64,000 nucleotides of DNA. Origin: Choricystis sp. odSpoLacu1. Its lineage: Eukaryota > Chlorophyta > Trebouxiophyceae. The notes under the pieces were generated by a model, which was not told where the DNA came from, made no database searches, and worked only from the letters and a program-made list of their open reading frames with translations. How positions within the stretch are numbered: the first letter of the stretch is position 1; every line of letters begins with the position of its first letter. A program made the translations under genes and the position numbers. The stretch spans positions 186,001 through 250,000 of the forward strand of contig OY253654.1 in NCBI GenBank assembly GCA_958009055.1. Reading direction: 5' to 3'. Positions 22,358 to 32,172 of the stretch are shown piece by piece.

Positions 22358-23575
22358 TCAGACAATGTAGACCCTCGCCACGTCGACCACCTGCTGCGAA
22401 CAGAATGGGCACACCGGCGGCGGCGCGTCGGCGCCATGCCTGCCCCCGCCAAACAAGCGCAGCGCGCAGGGCGGGCACATGCCCACGTGCCCGCACGGCA
22501 GCACCGCCACCCCGCGCGGCGCGTCCCAGCACACGCGGCAGGGCGGGGCGGAGGGCGCGGGGTCGGTGGTGGTGTCTTTTGGGGGGGGCAAGCGGACGAG
22601 GGTGGCGGGAGGCAGCGCGGGGGCGGCACCCGCCACCGAGTGGCGGCGCCACCGGCGGCGACGTGGCGTCAGCGGGGATTGAGTGAGCATGTTCCAGGTC
22701 GTGGTAGCGTGGTGGGGGCGAGGCGAGCGTGGCGGCGACGCTGTGGCCGGCGCCAGCCGTGCGGCCGCGCGCGCTGCGAGCCTGCCTGCTGGCCCGCCGC
22801 CTTCCTCCCCCCCCACCACCGGCGGCGTCGTGGCCCGCCCTCTCACGTCGCGCAGGGCGCGAGCCGCGTCTGCGGCCGCCCACCCTGCCGCCGCCCACCC
22901 GGCACAGCACAACAAAAAGGCTTGCCCCGGCGACGGCGACGGCGAGCCGCGCACGCAGGCGGCGCCCAGGGCTGCCGCCAGGCACGCGTGGGCGGCGGCG
23001 CGACACGCGTCCTCTGCGCAAGCGGCTGCACGGCGGCGGGCCAGGGGGAAGGGGGGCACGCGGCCGCCGCGCAGGCACGCGGCTACGTGGGCGCGCAGCG
23101 CTGGGGTCAGGCGGACCGCTAAACGGGCGGCGGGCGCCGCAGCACCATACGCTAATAAAATAAGAGACAACGCAATGACCGGGGACGGCGGCCGCCACGC
23201 GGTGGCGGCGGTGGCGGCGGTGGCGTTGAGCGCTCTCGGCGCGCGCGGCGGCGGCGAGCGCGGCGGGCGCGCGGCGGCGGCAGCCTCCACCGCGGCCCGC
23301 AGGGCGGCGGCTAGGCGGGTTTCTATGACGCCGTCTGATGCGTCGGCGGCGGTCAGGGCCAGCGTGGCGGCGCGCAGGGCGGCTGCCGCGTCAGCGTTGG
23401 CCGCGGCTGCCACTTCCACAGCGTGGAGCCAGGCGGCCGCGGGGGAGGGGGGGGCTGGGGCGGCGCCCCACGCCGCCCAGCGCGGCCAAGAGGGTGGTAG
23501 TGTCACTGCTGAAGCGGTGACTGCTAGCAGCAACAGGCAGGCGGCGGGAGGGAGGCGCTGCGATGTGGGCGCCAT
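22358..23575 (-). CDS. Membrane protein with C-terminal RING finger (putative E3 ligase)
   Basis: A single exon of about 405 residues from the ATG at 23575. The N-terminus (PPAACLLLLAVTASAV) looks like a signal peptide. At least two more hydrophobic spans follow (SPVIALSLILLAYGAA, QAFLLCCAGWAAAGWAAA). The C-terminus is a C3HC4 RING: CRVC, LPCGHVGMCPPC and VCPFC. A RING at the extreme C-terminus after membrane spans resembles MUL1/SPL2-type organelle E3 ligases, but the N-terminal part does not allow a specific match. The middle is Ala/Arg-rich. In-frame codons upstream to 23656 lack signal-peptide character. Head-to-head with the RG-rich gene (243 bp). Confidence 0.65.
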   Translation of the reverse strand: MAPTSQRLPPAACLLLLAVTASAVTLPPSWPRWAAWGAAPAPPSPAAAWLHAVEVAAAANADAAAALRAATLALTAADASDGVIETRLAAALRAAVEAAAAARPPRSPPPRAPRALNATAATAATAWRPPSPVIALSLILLAYGAAAPAARLAVRLTPALRAHVAACLRGGRVPPFPLARRRAAACAEDACRAAAHACLAAALGAACVRGSPSPSPGQAFLLCCAGWAAAGWAAADAARALRDVRGRATTPPVVGGEEGGGPAGRLAARAAARLAPATASPPRSPRPHHATTTWNMLTQSPLTPRRRRWRRHSVAGAAPALPPATLVRLPPPKDTTTDPAPSAPPCRVCWDAPRGVAVLPCGHVGMCPPCALRLFGGGRHGADAPPPVCPFCSQQVVDVARVYIV

Positions 23576-23818
23576 GCTGCGCGCAAATTTTGTTTGCCTA
23601 GTGTTGCGTTTTCCACACGCGCCAGCGGTGTGGCAGGCAGGTTGCGCCCACCACACTTATTTCGACGATCAAAGGTCGACAGAGAGACGGGGGGGCGAAC
23701 CGCCGCGCCGGGAGGCGGAGAGCTGGCAAAGAGAGAATGCTTGCCCTCTCGTGTTGTGCGAGCGCGCCGCGAAACGACGGCCCTTCCTCTTCACTCCAAA
23801 AACCGCCTCCCCACCAAA

Positions 23819-25085
23819 ATGCGGTCCACCGCGCGCGCCGTCGCCGACGCGGCCGCCCGCCTGCCCTTCCAGGCGGGCCCCTCCTCCTGCACCCGCTGGC
23901 TGGCGACTGGGCCGCCCGCAGGCACCAGTGCCAGCGGCGCATCGTCGCCGCCGTTTGGCGGGCGGGGGCGGGGGCGGGGCCGGGGGCGAGGCCGAGGGCG
24001 CGGCAGTGAGCACAGGTGAGTGGGAAAAATAGTGGTGTATGTGAGACGTGAATGTGGGGAGGGCGGGGGGCGGGAGGAGCCGATCCAACCAATCCGACCC
24101 TCCGCCCCTCAGCAACCCCGACGGCCCGTCCCCCACCTACACCGCGTCGTCCGGCCGGGGCCGCGGCCGCCCCCCTGGCGCCCCCTCCTCCGGCCGCGGC
24201 CGTGGCCGTGGCCAGACGGGCGGGCGCGGCACCTACGGCGGCGGCCGTGGGCGTGGGCGCGGCGGCGGCGACGCGCTCACCACTGGCGCCCCCCCCGACG
24301 ACGGCGACACCCTGCTCGCCGCCGCCGCCGCTGCCGCCCGGGACACACGGGGGTGGGCGGCCCGCAAGGCGGCCGCCGACCGGCACGCCGCCGCCGTGGA
24401 GGCGAGGCGGCGGGCGGGGGTGCGGCACGGCGCTGCGAGCGGTGCTGCAGGCGCGCGCGACGCTGCGCCCGACGGCGACGACGCCACCGGCGGCCGCTTC
24501 CGCCGCCGCCGCCGACCCGACGACGACCTGTACACCGGCACCGGCGGCGATGAAGCCCGCGTCTATGCCGAGGGCGCACGCGACGCGGCCGCGCGCGACG
24601 CCGACGCGGCGGCCGGGTGGCGCGCAACGACCGCGCCCCCCGAATACGCACACGACGACGGGCTGCGCCTGTTGGAGCGCCTCGTGTTGTTGTCTGCTGA
24701 TCGGGATCTGGACTTGCCCACGGCGCCGGGTGCGCCACCGCGGCCGCGGTCCACACCGTCGCGCGCCGACGCAGAGGCGGTGTTGGGAGGCCTGCGCCCC
24801 ACCCTGGCCCCCGCCCTGGGCGTGGAGTCGGATGCCGAATGGGCTGCCATCACGCGGCATGCGGTGGATGACGCGTTGGCGGCGGTGGCGGCTGCTGCGC
24901 CGCCTGATGCGGCGGCCGACGCGGCTGCGGTTGCGGCCGCGGCTGCGGACGCGACCGGGGCGGCAGCCGACGCGACCCGGGACGCGGTGGCCGCGTTGAA
25001 CGCCAACCCGCACTTGAGCACGGATCAAAAGGTGCTGTTTGTGCGGAGGCTGGTGAAGACGCTGCAGCAGCAGCAGAGCGGGTGA
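23819..25085 (+). CDS. RG-repeat protein with mitochondrial-type presequence, unknown function
   Basis: Exons 23819-24015 and 24113-25085 encode about 389 residues. The N-terminus MRSTARAVADAAARLPFQ is an amphipathic Arg/Ala helix without acidic residues before Asp10, like a mitochondrial presequence. Two RG-rich blocks follow (GRGRGRGRG), on both sides of the intron, then an Ala/Arg/Asp-rich helical region. The C-terminus NPHLSTDQKVLFVRRLVKTLQQQQ looks like a small conserved helical module. RG/RGG tracts usually bind RNA or are methylated, so an RNA-binding organelle protein is a reasonable guess. I recognise no named family. It ends 90 bp before the ETF-beta start. Confidence 0.6.
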
Positions 25086-25175
25086 CGAGGAAGGATGTGT
25101 AAAACGACGCACAACACTCACTGCGTTTTTCTCTCTCTGCCTTTGGCGCTCCTCACCCCACCGACACTCGCCATC

Positions 25176-26194
25176 ATGAAGGTGCTGGTCGCCATCAAGC
25201 GCGCCCTGGACTACGCCGCCCGCGTGCGCGTGAAACCCGACGGCAGTGGAATCGACGCGGGCGGCGCGCGGCACGCGGTCAACCCGTTTTGCGAGATTGC
25301 GTTGGAGGTGCGGGAGAAGAGGAGGAGAGCGTGTGCGTGTGTGTGTGATTGGAGGAGAGTGCGGGGAGGCGCGGTGGTGTATCGAGAGAGGAGGGCGCGC
25401 CCCCATTCGTTTCGACGCGCGCGCTCGTGCGTCCCGTGTGGCGACCAAAACCTCCCTCCCCACACAGGAAGCCATCCGCCTCAAGGAAGCCGGCACCGCC
25501 ACCGAGGTCGTGGCGGTGTCCATCGGCCCCAAAGAGTGCCAGGTGTGTGTGTGGAGTGGAAAAGGAGTGCGTCTGGTTTTGTTTCGACCTCACCTCCCTT
25601 TTTCCACACACCCTCCCCACCCCACACCTCATTCAGGAACAACTGCGCACCGCCCTCGCCCTGGGCGCCGACCGCGTCCTGCACGTGGACACCGGGGCTG
25701 ACGCCGCCCCCCTGGGCCCACGTGGCGTGGCCGCAGCGCTTGCCCGCGTCGTCGCGTCGGAAGGCCCCCGCCTCGTCCTGCTGGGCAAGCAGGCCATCGA
25801 CGACGACGCAGGGGCCACGGGTCAAATGCTGGCCGGCATGCTGGCCTGGCCACAGGCCACGTTTGCGTCGAGCCTCGTGGTGGAGGAGGGAGGAGCGGGA
25901 GTCACCGTCACTCGAGAAGTGGATGGCGGCCTCCGCACTCTCGCCCTCACCCTGCCCGCCGTCGTCACCGCCGACCTGCGCCTGAACACGCCGCGGTATG
26001 CGTCTCTGCCGGCCGTCATGAAGGCCAAGAAGGCGGCTGTGCCAGTGAGTGTGCTGAGTGAGTTGGGGGCGGGGGTGCTCCCCCAAACGCGCACCGTCAT
26101 GCTGGCGCCTCCCCCCGCGCGCAAGGCGGGGGTGCGGGTGGAGAGTGCGGCTGAACTGGTGGACAAACTGAAGAATGAGGCTCGTGTGTTGTAG
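25176..26194 (+). CDS. ETFB: Electron transfer flavoprotein beta subunit
   Basis: Exons 25176-25307, 25468-25542 and 25637-26194 encode 254 residues, the normal length. The start MKVLVAIKRALDYAARVRVKPDG is classic, followed by NPFCEIALEEAIRLKEAG, the AMP-site region LLGKQAIDDDAGATGQMLAGML and the ETF-beta signature EVDGGLRTLALTLPAVVTAD with RLNTPRYA. With ETF-alpha (not in this window) it carries electrons from mitochondrial acyl-CoA and branched-chain dehydrogenases to ETF-ubiquinone oxidoreductase. No cleavable presequence is present, as usual for this subunit. Convergent with histidinol-phosphatase at 56 bp. Confidence 0.95.
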
Positions 26195-26250
26195 AAAATG
26201 GAGAGAGAGAGAAGAGGAGGGTGGTTCGTAGCATCATTTTTTTTCATCGT

Positions 26251-27406
26251 TCACTTCCACGCCAGCTCCCTCACAATCTGGGCGTGCACACGGGCGTCCC
26301 CCGCCGCCACCACCTCCCGCGCCAGGCCGGTGACGCTGTGACCGGCGTCTGGAGACCAGTGCGTGCGCAGTGCCCCCCCCGCCCAATCCGTCATGACGCC
26401 GCCCGCCCCAGTGACAATGGGCACGATGGCCAGGTAGTCGTAGGGCCACAGGTCAGCTTCCACCACTGCGTCGGTGTGGCCAGAGGATAAAAGGCCGTAA
26501 GCATAGCAGTCGCACCCATACAACGGAATGCGCGCCTTGTCCCTCACCCTCATCCACGCGTCCTCCACCCGCCCCGGCGCAAACATGTGGGGCGTGGTGG
26601 CGTACAGGTAGGCGTCGGAGAGGGAGGGGCAGGCGCGCACGGTGGCGGGGGCGCCATTGAGGGTGGTGGGCTGGCCAGCGCCGCCGACCCACCTCTCCTT
26701 GGTCGTGGGTTGGTCGATGACGCCCAGGATGGGGGTGCCCCTGTGCAGCAGGGCGATGAGGGTGCCCCACAGAGGCTTGCCTGTGAGATGGAGAGTGTGT
26801 GAGTGGTGGCAAGGAGAGCGAAGAGGGTGGGTTGTGATTTTGTGAAAACGAGACAACCGCACACACATCCACACCCCTTCCCCCTCCATTCCTCTCACCC
26901 GTGATGAAGCTTTTGGTGCCGTCAATGGGGTCCACCACCCACATGTAGTCAGCTACAGCGGCGGCGGCGTCACCACTCGCGGTCGGCAGCGTCAACCCTC
27001 CCTCCTCCCCATACACCGCGTGCCCTGGTGCTGACGCGGCCAACAACGCCCGCACCGCGGCTTCAGCTTCCCTGTCGGCGATGGTGACGGGGGAGGCGTC
27101 GGCCTTGGCGTCGATGGCGATGGGGGACCTGCATTGGAAAAGTGGGTGGTTGAAGAAGCAAAAGGGGCGGCGGTTGGCGCGTGTTTCCCCGCCCACTCAC
27201 AATCATCACACTCACCTAAAGTACTTGGTCGTCACCACCGCCGCCGCGTCCGACAGCGCGTGGGCGAGGGTGACCCACTGCTCGTCCACGGTGGTCACGT
27301 CGGGCAGGGCCGCCATGCTCGCCCCCGCCTGGCGCGGCGGCACGCGGGGTCGTGCTGTGGGGCGGTCCAGCGGGCGGACGAGCACGCGGGGCGTGGTGGC
27401 CCGCAT
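26251..27406 (-). CDS. HISN7: Histidinol-phosphatase, IMPase family (HISN7-like)
   Basis: Exons 27406-27216, 27128-26899 and 26780-26251 give about 316 residues. Starting at the ATG at 27406 adds an Arg-rich 30-residue leader, probably a plastid transit peptide; a second ATG at 27316 starts the conserved body. Metal-binding motifs of the inositol-monophosphatase superfamily are clear: DASPVTIADREAE, GEEGG, VVDPIDGTKSF and a C-terminal GGVMTDWAGG. Details such as the GRR-like substrate region match plant histidinol-phosphatase (IMPL2/HISN7) better than true inositol phosphatases. It removes phosphate from histidinol-phosphate in plastid histidine biosynthesis. Head-to-head with membrane protein A (188 bp). 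Confidence 0.82.
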
Positions 27407-27594
27407 GTGGAGGCAGACAAATTCGGCGACAAGAGAATTACCACGCCCCGCGTGATAATTTGACCGACACATCGAGAAGCCTTACTTTTTTGTTTTTCAC
27501 GCGCAATTCTCCGTGCGGGGGCGTGTTGGGCGGACCAGCCCCCCCGCACAACCCCAGGCGACGACCCGACGCGGCCGTCGCCTCCTGCTCTCAC

Positions 27595-28443
27595 ATGGCG
27601 GACGCCGATGCCGCGACCGCGCGGTGGGACCGAGGCGTCGCTTTGACGATGGTGCCGCTCGCTGCCGCCGCGGCCGTCTCCTTTGGCACGCCACGTGCTG
27701 TGCTCATCGCTGTATCCTGGGCCTGCATTTCTGCGGCTGCAGCGGCGGCCACACTGGTCCCTGGCTACGGCGGCCTCCCCTGGGTCGCCCTCGTCGCGTC
27801 CCTACGCGCCGTGTGGCCAGCCGTCCTGCAACTCTTTGTGGCCTCAGGCAGGCGAGCCCCGGTGACCTTGACCACGCAGCCTGAATTCTGGGCCAGTCGC
27901 ACGGGGCCGTGGACAGTTTTTTTGTACGCGGTCACTGCCCGCCTCCCTCCCCGCGTCCACCGGGTGACACTCCTCCTCTCCGCCCTCGCCTGCACCGCGC
28001 TGCTGCCCGCCTCGTGTGAAGCCAACCTGGCCTGCTACCGCGGCATGGGCGCTCTGTGCGCCACCATCGCGGCCCGCGGCGCGGCGGCCGCCGCGGCGGG
28101 CGCTGCTTTCATTGCCGGCGTCAGCGTCGCCAGCACCCACATCCAGCCGTGCGAGGCACGGTCCTGCGTCCTGGTCATGGCCTGGTTGTTCAACACGGCC
28201 CTGGTGGCGGCCGAAGCGCTGGCGCGGTCGCGGTCCAAGCCGGCGGCGACGGCGGCGCGCGTCGCCGTGCGGTCGGCGCTGCTGTGGGCCGCCTTGGTTG
28301 CCGCCGACGCGCTGACCCCATGCGCCCCGCTGCCGATTGCGGTGGGGGGCGTGACCGGCCCCCTGTGCGCGGGCGCGGTGCCGCGCGATCCACCGATCAA
28401 GTGGTTGTGGCAGGGGAAGCAGGGTGGGGGGAGCGAGCTTTGA
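27595..28443 (+). CDS. Tandem membrane protein A (unknown, CxARxC family)
   Basis: A single exon of 282 residues. About six hydrophobic helices alternate with Arg-rich loops. Distinct motifs: LQLFVASGRRAPV, FWASRTGPWTVFLYAVTARLP, a Cys pair near ASCEANLACYRGM and PCEARSCVLVMAW. Very similar segments occur in gene B, and weaker ones, including the C-x-A-[RH]-x-C motif, in C and D. The four genes therefore form a tandem paralogous array. I recognise no known family, transport motif or signal peptide. The C-terminus ends in a soluble PPIKWLWQG tail, also found in B. Confidence 0.7.
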   Translation: MADADAATARWDRGVALTMVPLAAAAAVSFGTPRAVLIAVSWACISAAAAAATLVPGYGGLPWVALVASLRAVWPAVLQLFVASGRRAPVTLTTQPEFWASRTGPWTVFLYAVTARLPPRVHRVTLLLSALACTALLPASCEANLACYRGMGALCATIAARGAAAAAAGAAFIAGVSVASTHIQPCEARSCVLVMAWLFNTALVAAEALARSRSKPAATAARVAVRSALLWAALVAADALTPCAPLPIAVGGVTGPLCAGAVPRDPPIKWLWQGKQGGGSEL

Positions 28444-29157
28444 GAAACACAGAAAACGAGACTAGCGAGAAAAGGCCACGCAGGCCCGACCGTCTCGACT
28501 GGTCTTCCGACCCCCTGTGTCTGGCCCGACGCACACGCGGGGTGGTGGGCAGACCAGTCGGGAAGCGTCGTGGCGTGTGTGGTATATGGGGGGTGTGGGG
28601 AAAGTTGGAGGAGACCAAAACAGAGAAATCGATCAAAAGTTCAAACACGAAACTTGAACGTTTGTTTTCATAAAACGTTTCTATCGTTATTGCGCGAAAA
28701 TCACATGTAAAACACACGCACGCGTTGTATGAGGGGTGGGTGGCACGTACGGGGTGGAGAGGTGTGGTTTGTAACCATGCGTCGACTGCTTCGGCTCACA
28801 CCGCGTTGTTTGGCGCACGACTGATTAGCAGTCGTGCCAACCAAAACACGCGCCCGCCCCCCTCGCCCCGTCCTGTCGGCCACCATGGTTGCCTGGTGCG
28901 CCTGGCGTGCGACCCTTGGCGCGTGTTGGTGCAATTTGGCTGGGCCCCCCGAAATCAGAGAGGTGGGCAGCCACGCGCCCGGGCCCCCCTCTGGCCAGCA
29001 CGAAAAAAGGGGGGTGCCCTCGCCGCCCCTCGCTGTCCCCGCCCTTTTTCCTGTTCCGCACGTGCCGCGTCCCCACGGGCCAGGGGTGGTGAACACAATC
29101 CTCACCCTTGCTGTGACAGGACTGAGGCTTTTGAAACCTCGACAAAGCGGTTTTTTC
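28444..29157. promoter_or_regulatory. 714-bp spacer between membrane genes A and B
   Basis: AT-richer than its surroundings at 28600-28720, with an inverted repeat AACGTTT/AAACGTT near 28660-28680 and a perfect 9-bp hairpin at 28815-28837. From 28885 (good context CACCATGG) the frame of gene B is already open, so part of this stretch may be its 5' coding end. No other gene is visible. Confidence 0.45.
28815..28837. repeat. Perfect hairpin, 9-bp stem and 5-base loop
   Basis: GCACGACTG (28815-28823), loop ATTAG, CAGTCGTGC (28829-28837). It lies 48 bp upstream of the alternative ATG of gene B. It may be a dimeric transcription-factor site or an RNA structure. Confidence 0.6.
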
Positions 29158-30048
29158 ATGCGCACCCGCCGCTCGCCCCCGCCGCCCGCGGCCGTGGCCG
29201 GCACGGCCGCCACCGCCGACGCGCGCTCCGACCGCGCCGTCGCGCTGGCCATGGTGGCCTTGAGCATCGCTGCCGCCATCAGTTACGGCACCCCTCGCGC
29301 CGTCGCCATCGCGGGCGCCTGGGGCACGGTGTCGGCGGTCGCCGCGGCCGCCGCGTCGGCGCGCTGGTATCGCGGACCGACGCGCGCGACTGTCGCCGCC
29401 GCCCTGCGCGTCGCCTACTCGGCCGCCCTGCAACTGTTTGTGGCGTCGGGGCGGCGTGCCCCCGTCACGATTGCGTCTCACACCGGGTTCTGGGCGTCCC
29501 GGGTGGGGCCGGTCGTCGTGTTTCTGTACGCGGTCACAGCGCGCCTGCCGCGCCGCGCCCACCGGACTGTTGCCATCGCCTCCGCTCTCATCGCCGCCAT
29601 CCTCCAACCCGCCGCCTGCACCTCCATCTCGGCCTGCTACCCCGGCATCGATGGCGTCATGGCGGCCATGGTGGCGGCGGGCGCGCGCGCCGTGGCCGCT
29701 GTCGTCGGTGCTGTGACCGGCGTCCACATCATCCGCGAGCCCGACCCCTGCCCCGCCCGCACCTGCTTCCTGGTGATGACCTGGCTCTTCTGGGTGGCCC
29801 TGCTTGCGGCCGACGTGCTGGCGCATGCGCAGTCGCGCGTGCAGTCGCGCGCGCAGTCGCGCGCCGCACCGCGTGCGATTGTGAGGATCGCGCTGCGCTC
29901 GGCCGCTGCGTGGGCCGCCCTCGTGGCGGCCGACGTCGTGACCCCGTGCACCCCCCTGCCCGAGATCGGGGGGGTGGGCGCCCCCCTGTGCGCGGGGGGT
30001 GCGGTGGTCCCACCCATCAAGCGGCTGCTGCGCGGCGGTGGCGGGTGA
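29158..30048 (+). CDS. Tandem membrane protein B (unknown, CxARxC family)
   Basis: 296 residues from the ATG at 29158 (MRTRRSPPPP). An in-frame ATG at 28885 in strong context would extend it by 91 residues with no clear homology to A. Its body aligns with A: LQLFVASGRRAPVTI, FWASRVGPVVVFLYAVTARLP, a Cys pair before CYPGI and PCPARTCFLVMTWLF. About six membrane helices are present, and the C-terminal PPIKRLLRG tail is shared with A. A-to-B similarity is much closer than A or B to C/D, suggesting a recent duplication. A QSRVQSRAQSR repeat sits in the loop near base 29830. Confidence 0.7.
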   Translation: MRTRRSPPPPAAVAGTAATADARSDRAVALAMVALSIAAAISYGTPRAVAIAGAWGTVSAVAAAAASARWYRGPTRATVAAALRVAYSAALQLFVASGRRAPVTIASHTGFWASRVGPVVVFLYAVTARLPRRAHRTVAIASALIAAILQPAACTSISACYPGIDGVMAAMVAAGARAVAAVVGAVTGVHIIREPDPCPARTCFLVMTWLFWVALLAADVLAHAQSRVQSRAQSRAAPRAIVRIALRSAAAWAALVAADVVTPCTPLPEIGGVGAPLCAGGAVVPPIKRLLRGGGG

Positions 30049-30442
30049 AACAAACAAACAAAAAACGATCCATTTTTTTCTACTTAACTTCACACACACA
30101 CAAGGCGATCCATCCATTCTCGCGTTTTTTTTTGCCCTCCTTGGGGAGAAAGCAGGGCACAAAAGACACGCCGGGCGCGACATGGGGTTGCGGGAGGGGA
30201 CTGTGCTGCCTCTGCAGCATCCCTGGTCGGCTCCTTACTACGTTTTGGGAGTGTCTGTAATCCTCCTCAAAACAAACGTCTTTTTTTGTGAGTGGCTGCT
30301 GGTAGGACGGGTGGCGGGGCGTGTCGCGCCGGTTTGTGTGGTTGTGTGGCCACACACACGCACAGAAGCAAAAAAAGACACGACGGCGTTTTTCGCTTAA
30401 AAAAAACAAACTTCGACAAAACGCCCTGCGCACCCGACGCGG
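30049..30442. promoter_or_regulatory. 394-bp spacer between membrane genes B and C
   Basis: Homopolymer-rich (several T6-T9 and A6-A8 runs) with no credible exon. It holds the 3' end of B and the 5' UTR and promoter of C. I see no named element. Confidence 0.4.
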
Positions 30443-31513
30443 ATGGCGCGCGCCGGCGCGCCGCCCCCGCCCGCCGGCGGCGCCTCCCCTCCCTCTCCAC
30501 GCGTTCCCGCATCCCGCCACGCGCGCCTGGACAGGGCCGTGTTTGGGCTGTTGATTGTGTCCACAATCGTCACGTTGCCCGGCATCGTCGACAACGGCGC
30601 CATCATGAGTGAAGCGTGGGCCTACGTCCTCGCCAACTGCATGCTGGTGGTGGTGTGCACCCGGTGGCCGGGCTCGTGGCGCGGGTGGCGGCGGGACGGC
30701 GTCGTCGCCGCGCACCGCGTCGCGTCCGCGCTGTTTGGCCAGCGCGCGGTGGCGGCGGGACGCCGCCTGCCGCTGCGCGTCAACTCGTGGGTCGCGTTTT
30801 TTGGGGTGAGTGAGGATAAAAAAGGACAAGGTGGTGTGTGTGCGTGTTTCTTTTTTTGTTCGCGCGTCGACGACACCCCCTCCTCTCACCCTTTCCCCCT
30901 CCCTCCCACCACAAACACCCACCAGGGCCGCACTCTCGTCATCATGGTGGCCGTGCAATCCGCCTGCCTGCGCCTGGCCCACGCCCCCCGCCTGGCGGCC
31001 GCCACACTGGCCGCGACCGCGGCCGTGCTGCTGACCCACCAAGCGCCCGCGTGCCGCTCCCTGGTGCATGGCTTCCTGGGGTCGCAACCCTACTTTGAGC
31101 GCGTATGCGCCTTCGCGCGAGCGGCAGCCGACACCGTCGTCGCCGCCGTTGTCGGCGGGCAGATGCGCGGCGCCGCGCGCGCGCTGTGCCCCGCCCACGC
31201 CTGCTCCGCCGCCATGTCCCTCCTGTTTGCGGCCGCCCTGGCCACCGGCACCGCCATCGACTTCTGGGCCGCGGGCGCGGTCGACGGCGGCGTGGCGGCG
31301 GCCGCGGTGGGGGGCGCGCTCGTCATGGTGTGGGGCGTGCTCGATGCTTTCTGGTCGGCAGCAAACCTGCCGTCGGGCGGCTGCCAGCCCCTGCCGCCAC
31401 CACCCGTCGCCGTGGTGAAGGCGGGGGCGCTGGTGCTGCCCCGAATGGACAGGATCAGGCTGTGGCCGGCGCTGCTGTGGGAGGGGTTTAGGCGGGCAGT
31501 GGCGCCCGGGTGA
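30443..31513 (+). CDS. Tandem membrane protein C (unknown, CxARxC family)
   Basis: Two exons, 30443-30805 and 30926-31513, give about 316 residues. The 120-bp intron (GTGAGT...CCAG) is a multiple of three without a stop, so the unspliced frame is also open. Features shared with D: AAGRRLPLRVNSW, a VQSACLRLAHAPRLAAAT segment, ACRSLVHGFLG, CPAHACSAAMS (the family Cys motif, with His for Arg) and a C-terminal RIRLWPALLWEGF. About six membrane helices follow a Pro-rich N-terminus. Unknown function; it belongs to the tandem array 27.6-33.1 kb. Confidence 0.7.
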   Translation: MARAGAPPPPAGGASPPSPRVPASRHARLDRAVFGLLIVSTIVTLPGIVDNGAIMSEAWAYVLANCMLVVVCTRWPGSWRGWRRDGVVAAHRVASALFGQRAVAAGRRLPLRVNSWVAFFGVSEDKKGQGGVCACFFFCSRVDDTPSSHPFPLPPTTNTHQGRTLVIMVAVQSACLRLAHAPRLAAATLAATAAVLLTHQAPACRSLVHGFLGSQPYFERVCAFARAAADTVVAAVVGGQMRGAARALCPAHACSAAMSLLFAAALATGTAIDFWAAGAVDGGVAAAAVGGALVMVWGVLDAFWSAANLPSGGCQPLPPPPVAVVKAGALVLPRMDRIRLWPALLWEGFRRAVAPG

Positions 31514-32172
31514 TGAAAAAGAGAGCCTTTTTGCTCTGTCTTTCCACCCGGCTGCCAAGCTGATTGGGGGTAGCATGCATGGTTGTGGGCAGGGTCTTCT
31601 TGTCCCTCTTCTTTTTTTTTCCCTCGTCACTTCTTTTCTTCTTTTCCACCACCGTGGAACATGGAAAACACGCGCCCGCGTGTGCGACGCGGCCGCGCAC
31701 ACCGCGCTTTCCGACACACTCAGTCGACCCGTGTTTGACGCCACCACCGACGTGTGTGCGAGTCACTCGCGCACAGGGTGGCCGAATTTTCGTGCTGTTG
31801 GTCATGGGGTTGCACCCTTTGCAAAACGCAGAACGAACACACACACAAAAAACCATTGAGATCGCTTCAACGCTTTCCAGTGCCTTTTCTTTGATGCAAG
31901 TATTTAATATTTTGTTCGGGATCCCCTTCTTGACAAAGCGCGGGCGCTGCGTTTGGGTGCCAAAGGCAGGCAGGGCGGAGTCGACTAGGTTGACGAGAGA
32001 GAAAGAAAAGCCACACCCCCCCGATTTGGGTTTGCGCGTGGCTTCTCCTCTCTCGCGCTGTGGGCTCCCAGAGCCGAGAGAGGGCGCCGGCGCGTCCCCC
32101 AGCCTCTCTCCACCGAGGAGGGGCTTCCCCTTATTGCGGCGCGCGCCAACCGCCGGTCGGCCTCCCCCGCAC
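31514..32172. promoter_or_regulatory. 659-bp spacer between membrane genes C and D
   Basis: Relatively AT-rich with poly-T runs (about 31608-31625). The reading frame of D is open back to 31564, but that part is low-complexity and lacks similarity to its paralogues, so I keep it as spacer and 5' UTR. No RNA gene recognised. Confidence 0.4.

Noticed and set aside
28801..28850. tRNA gene suggested by the hairpin at 28815-28837
   Set aside because: No cloverleaf, no A/B box pair and no acceptor stem around it.
31564..32172. N-terminal extension of membrane protein D
   Set aside because: Open frame only; poly-Phe/Ser from T-runs and no counterpart in paralogues A-C.
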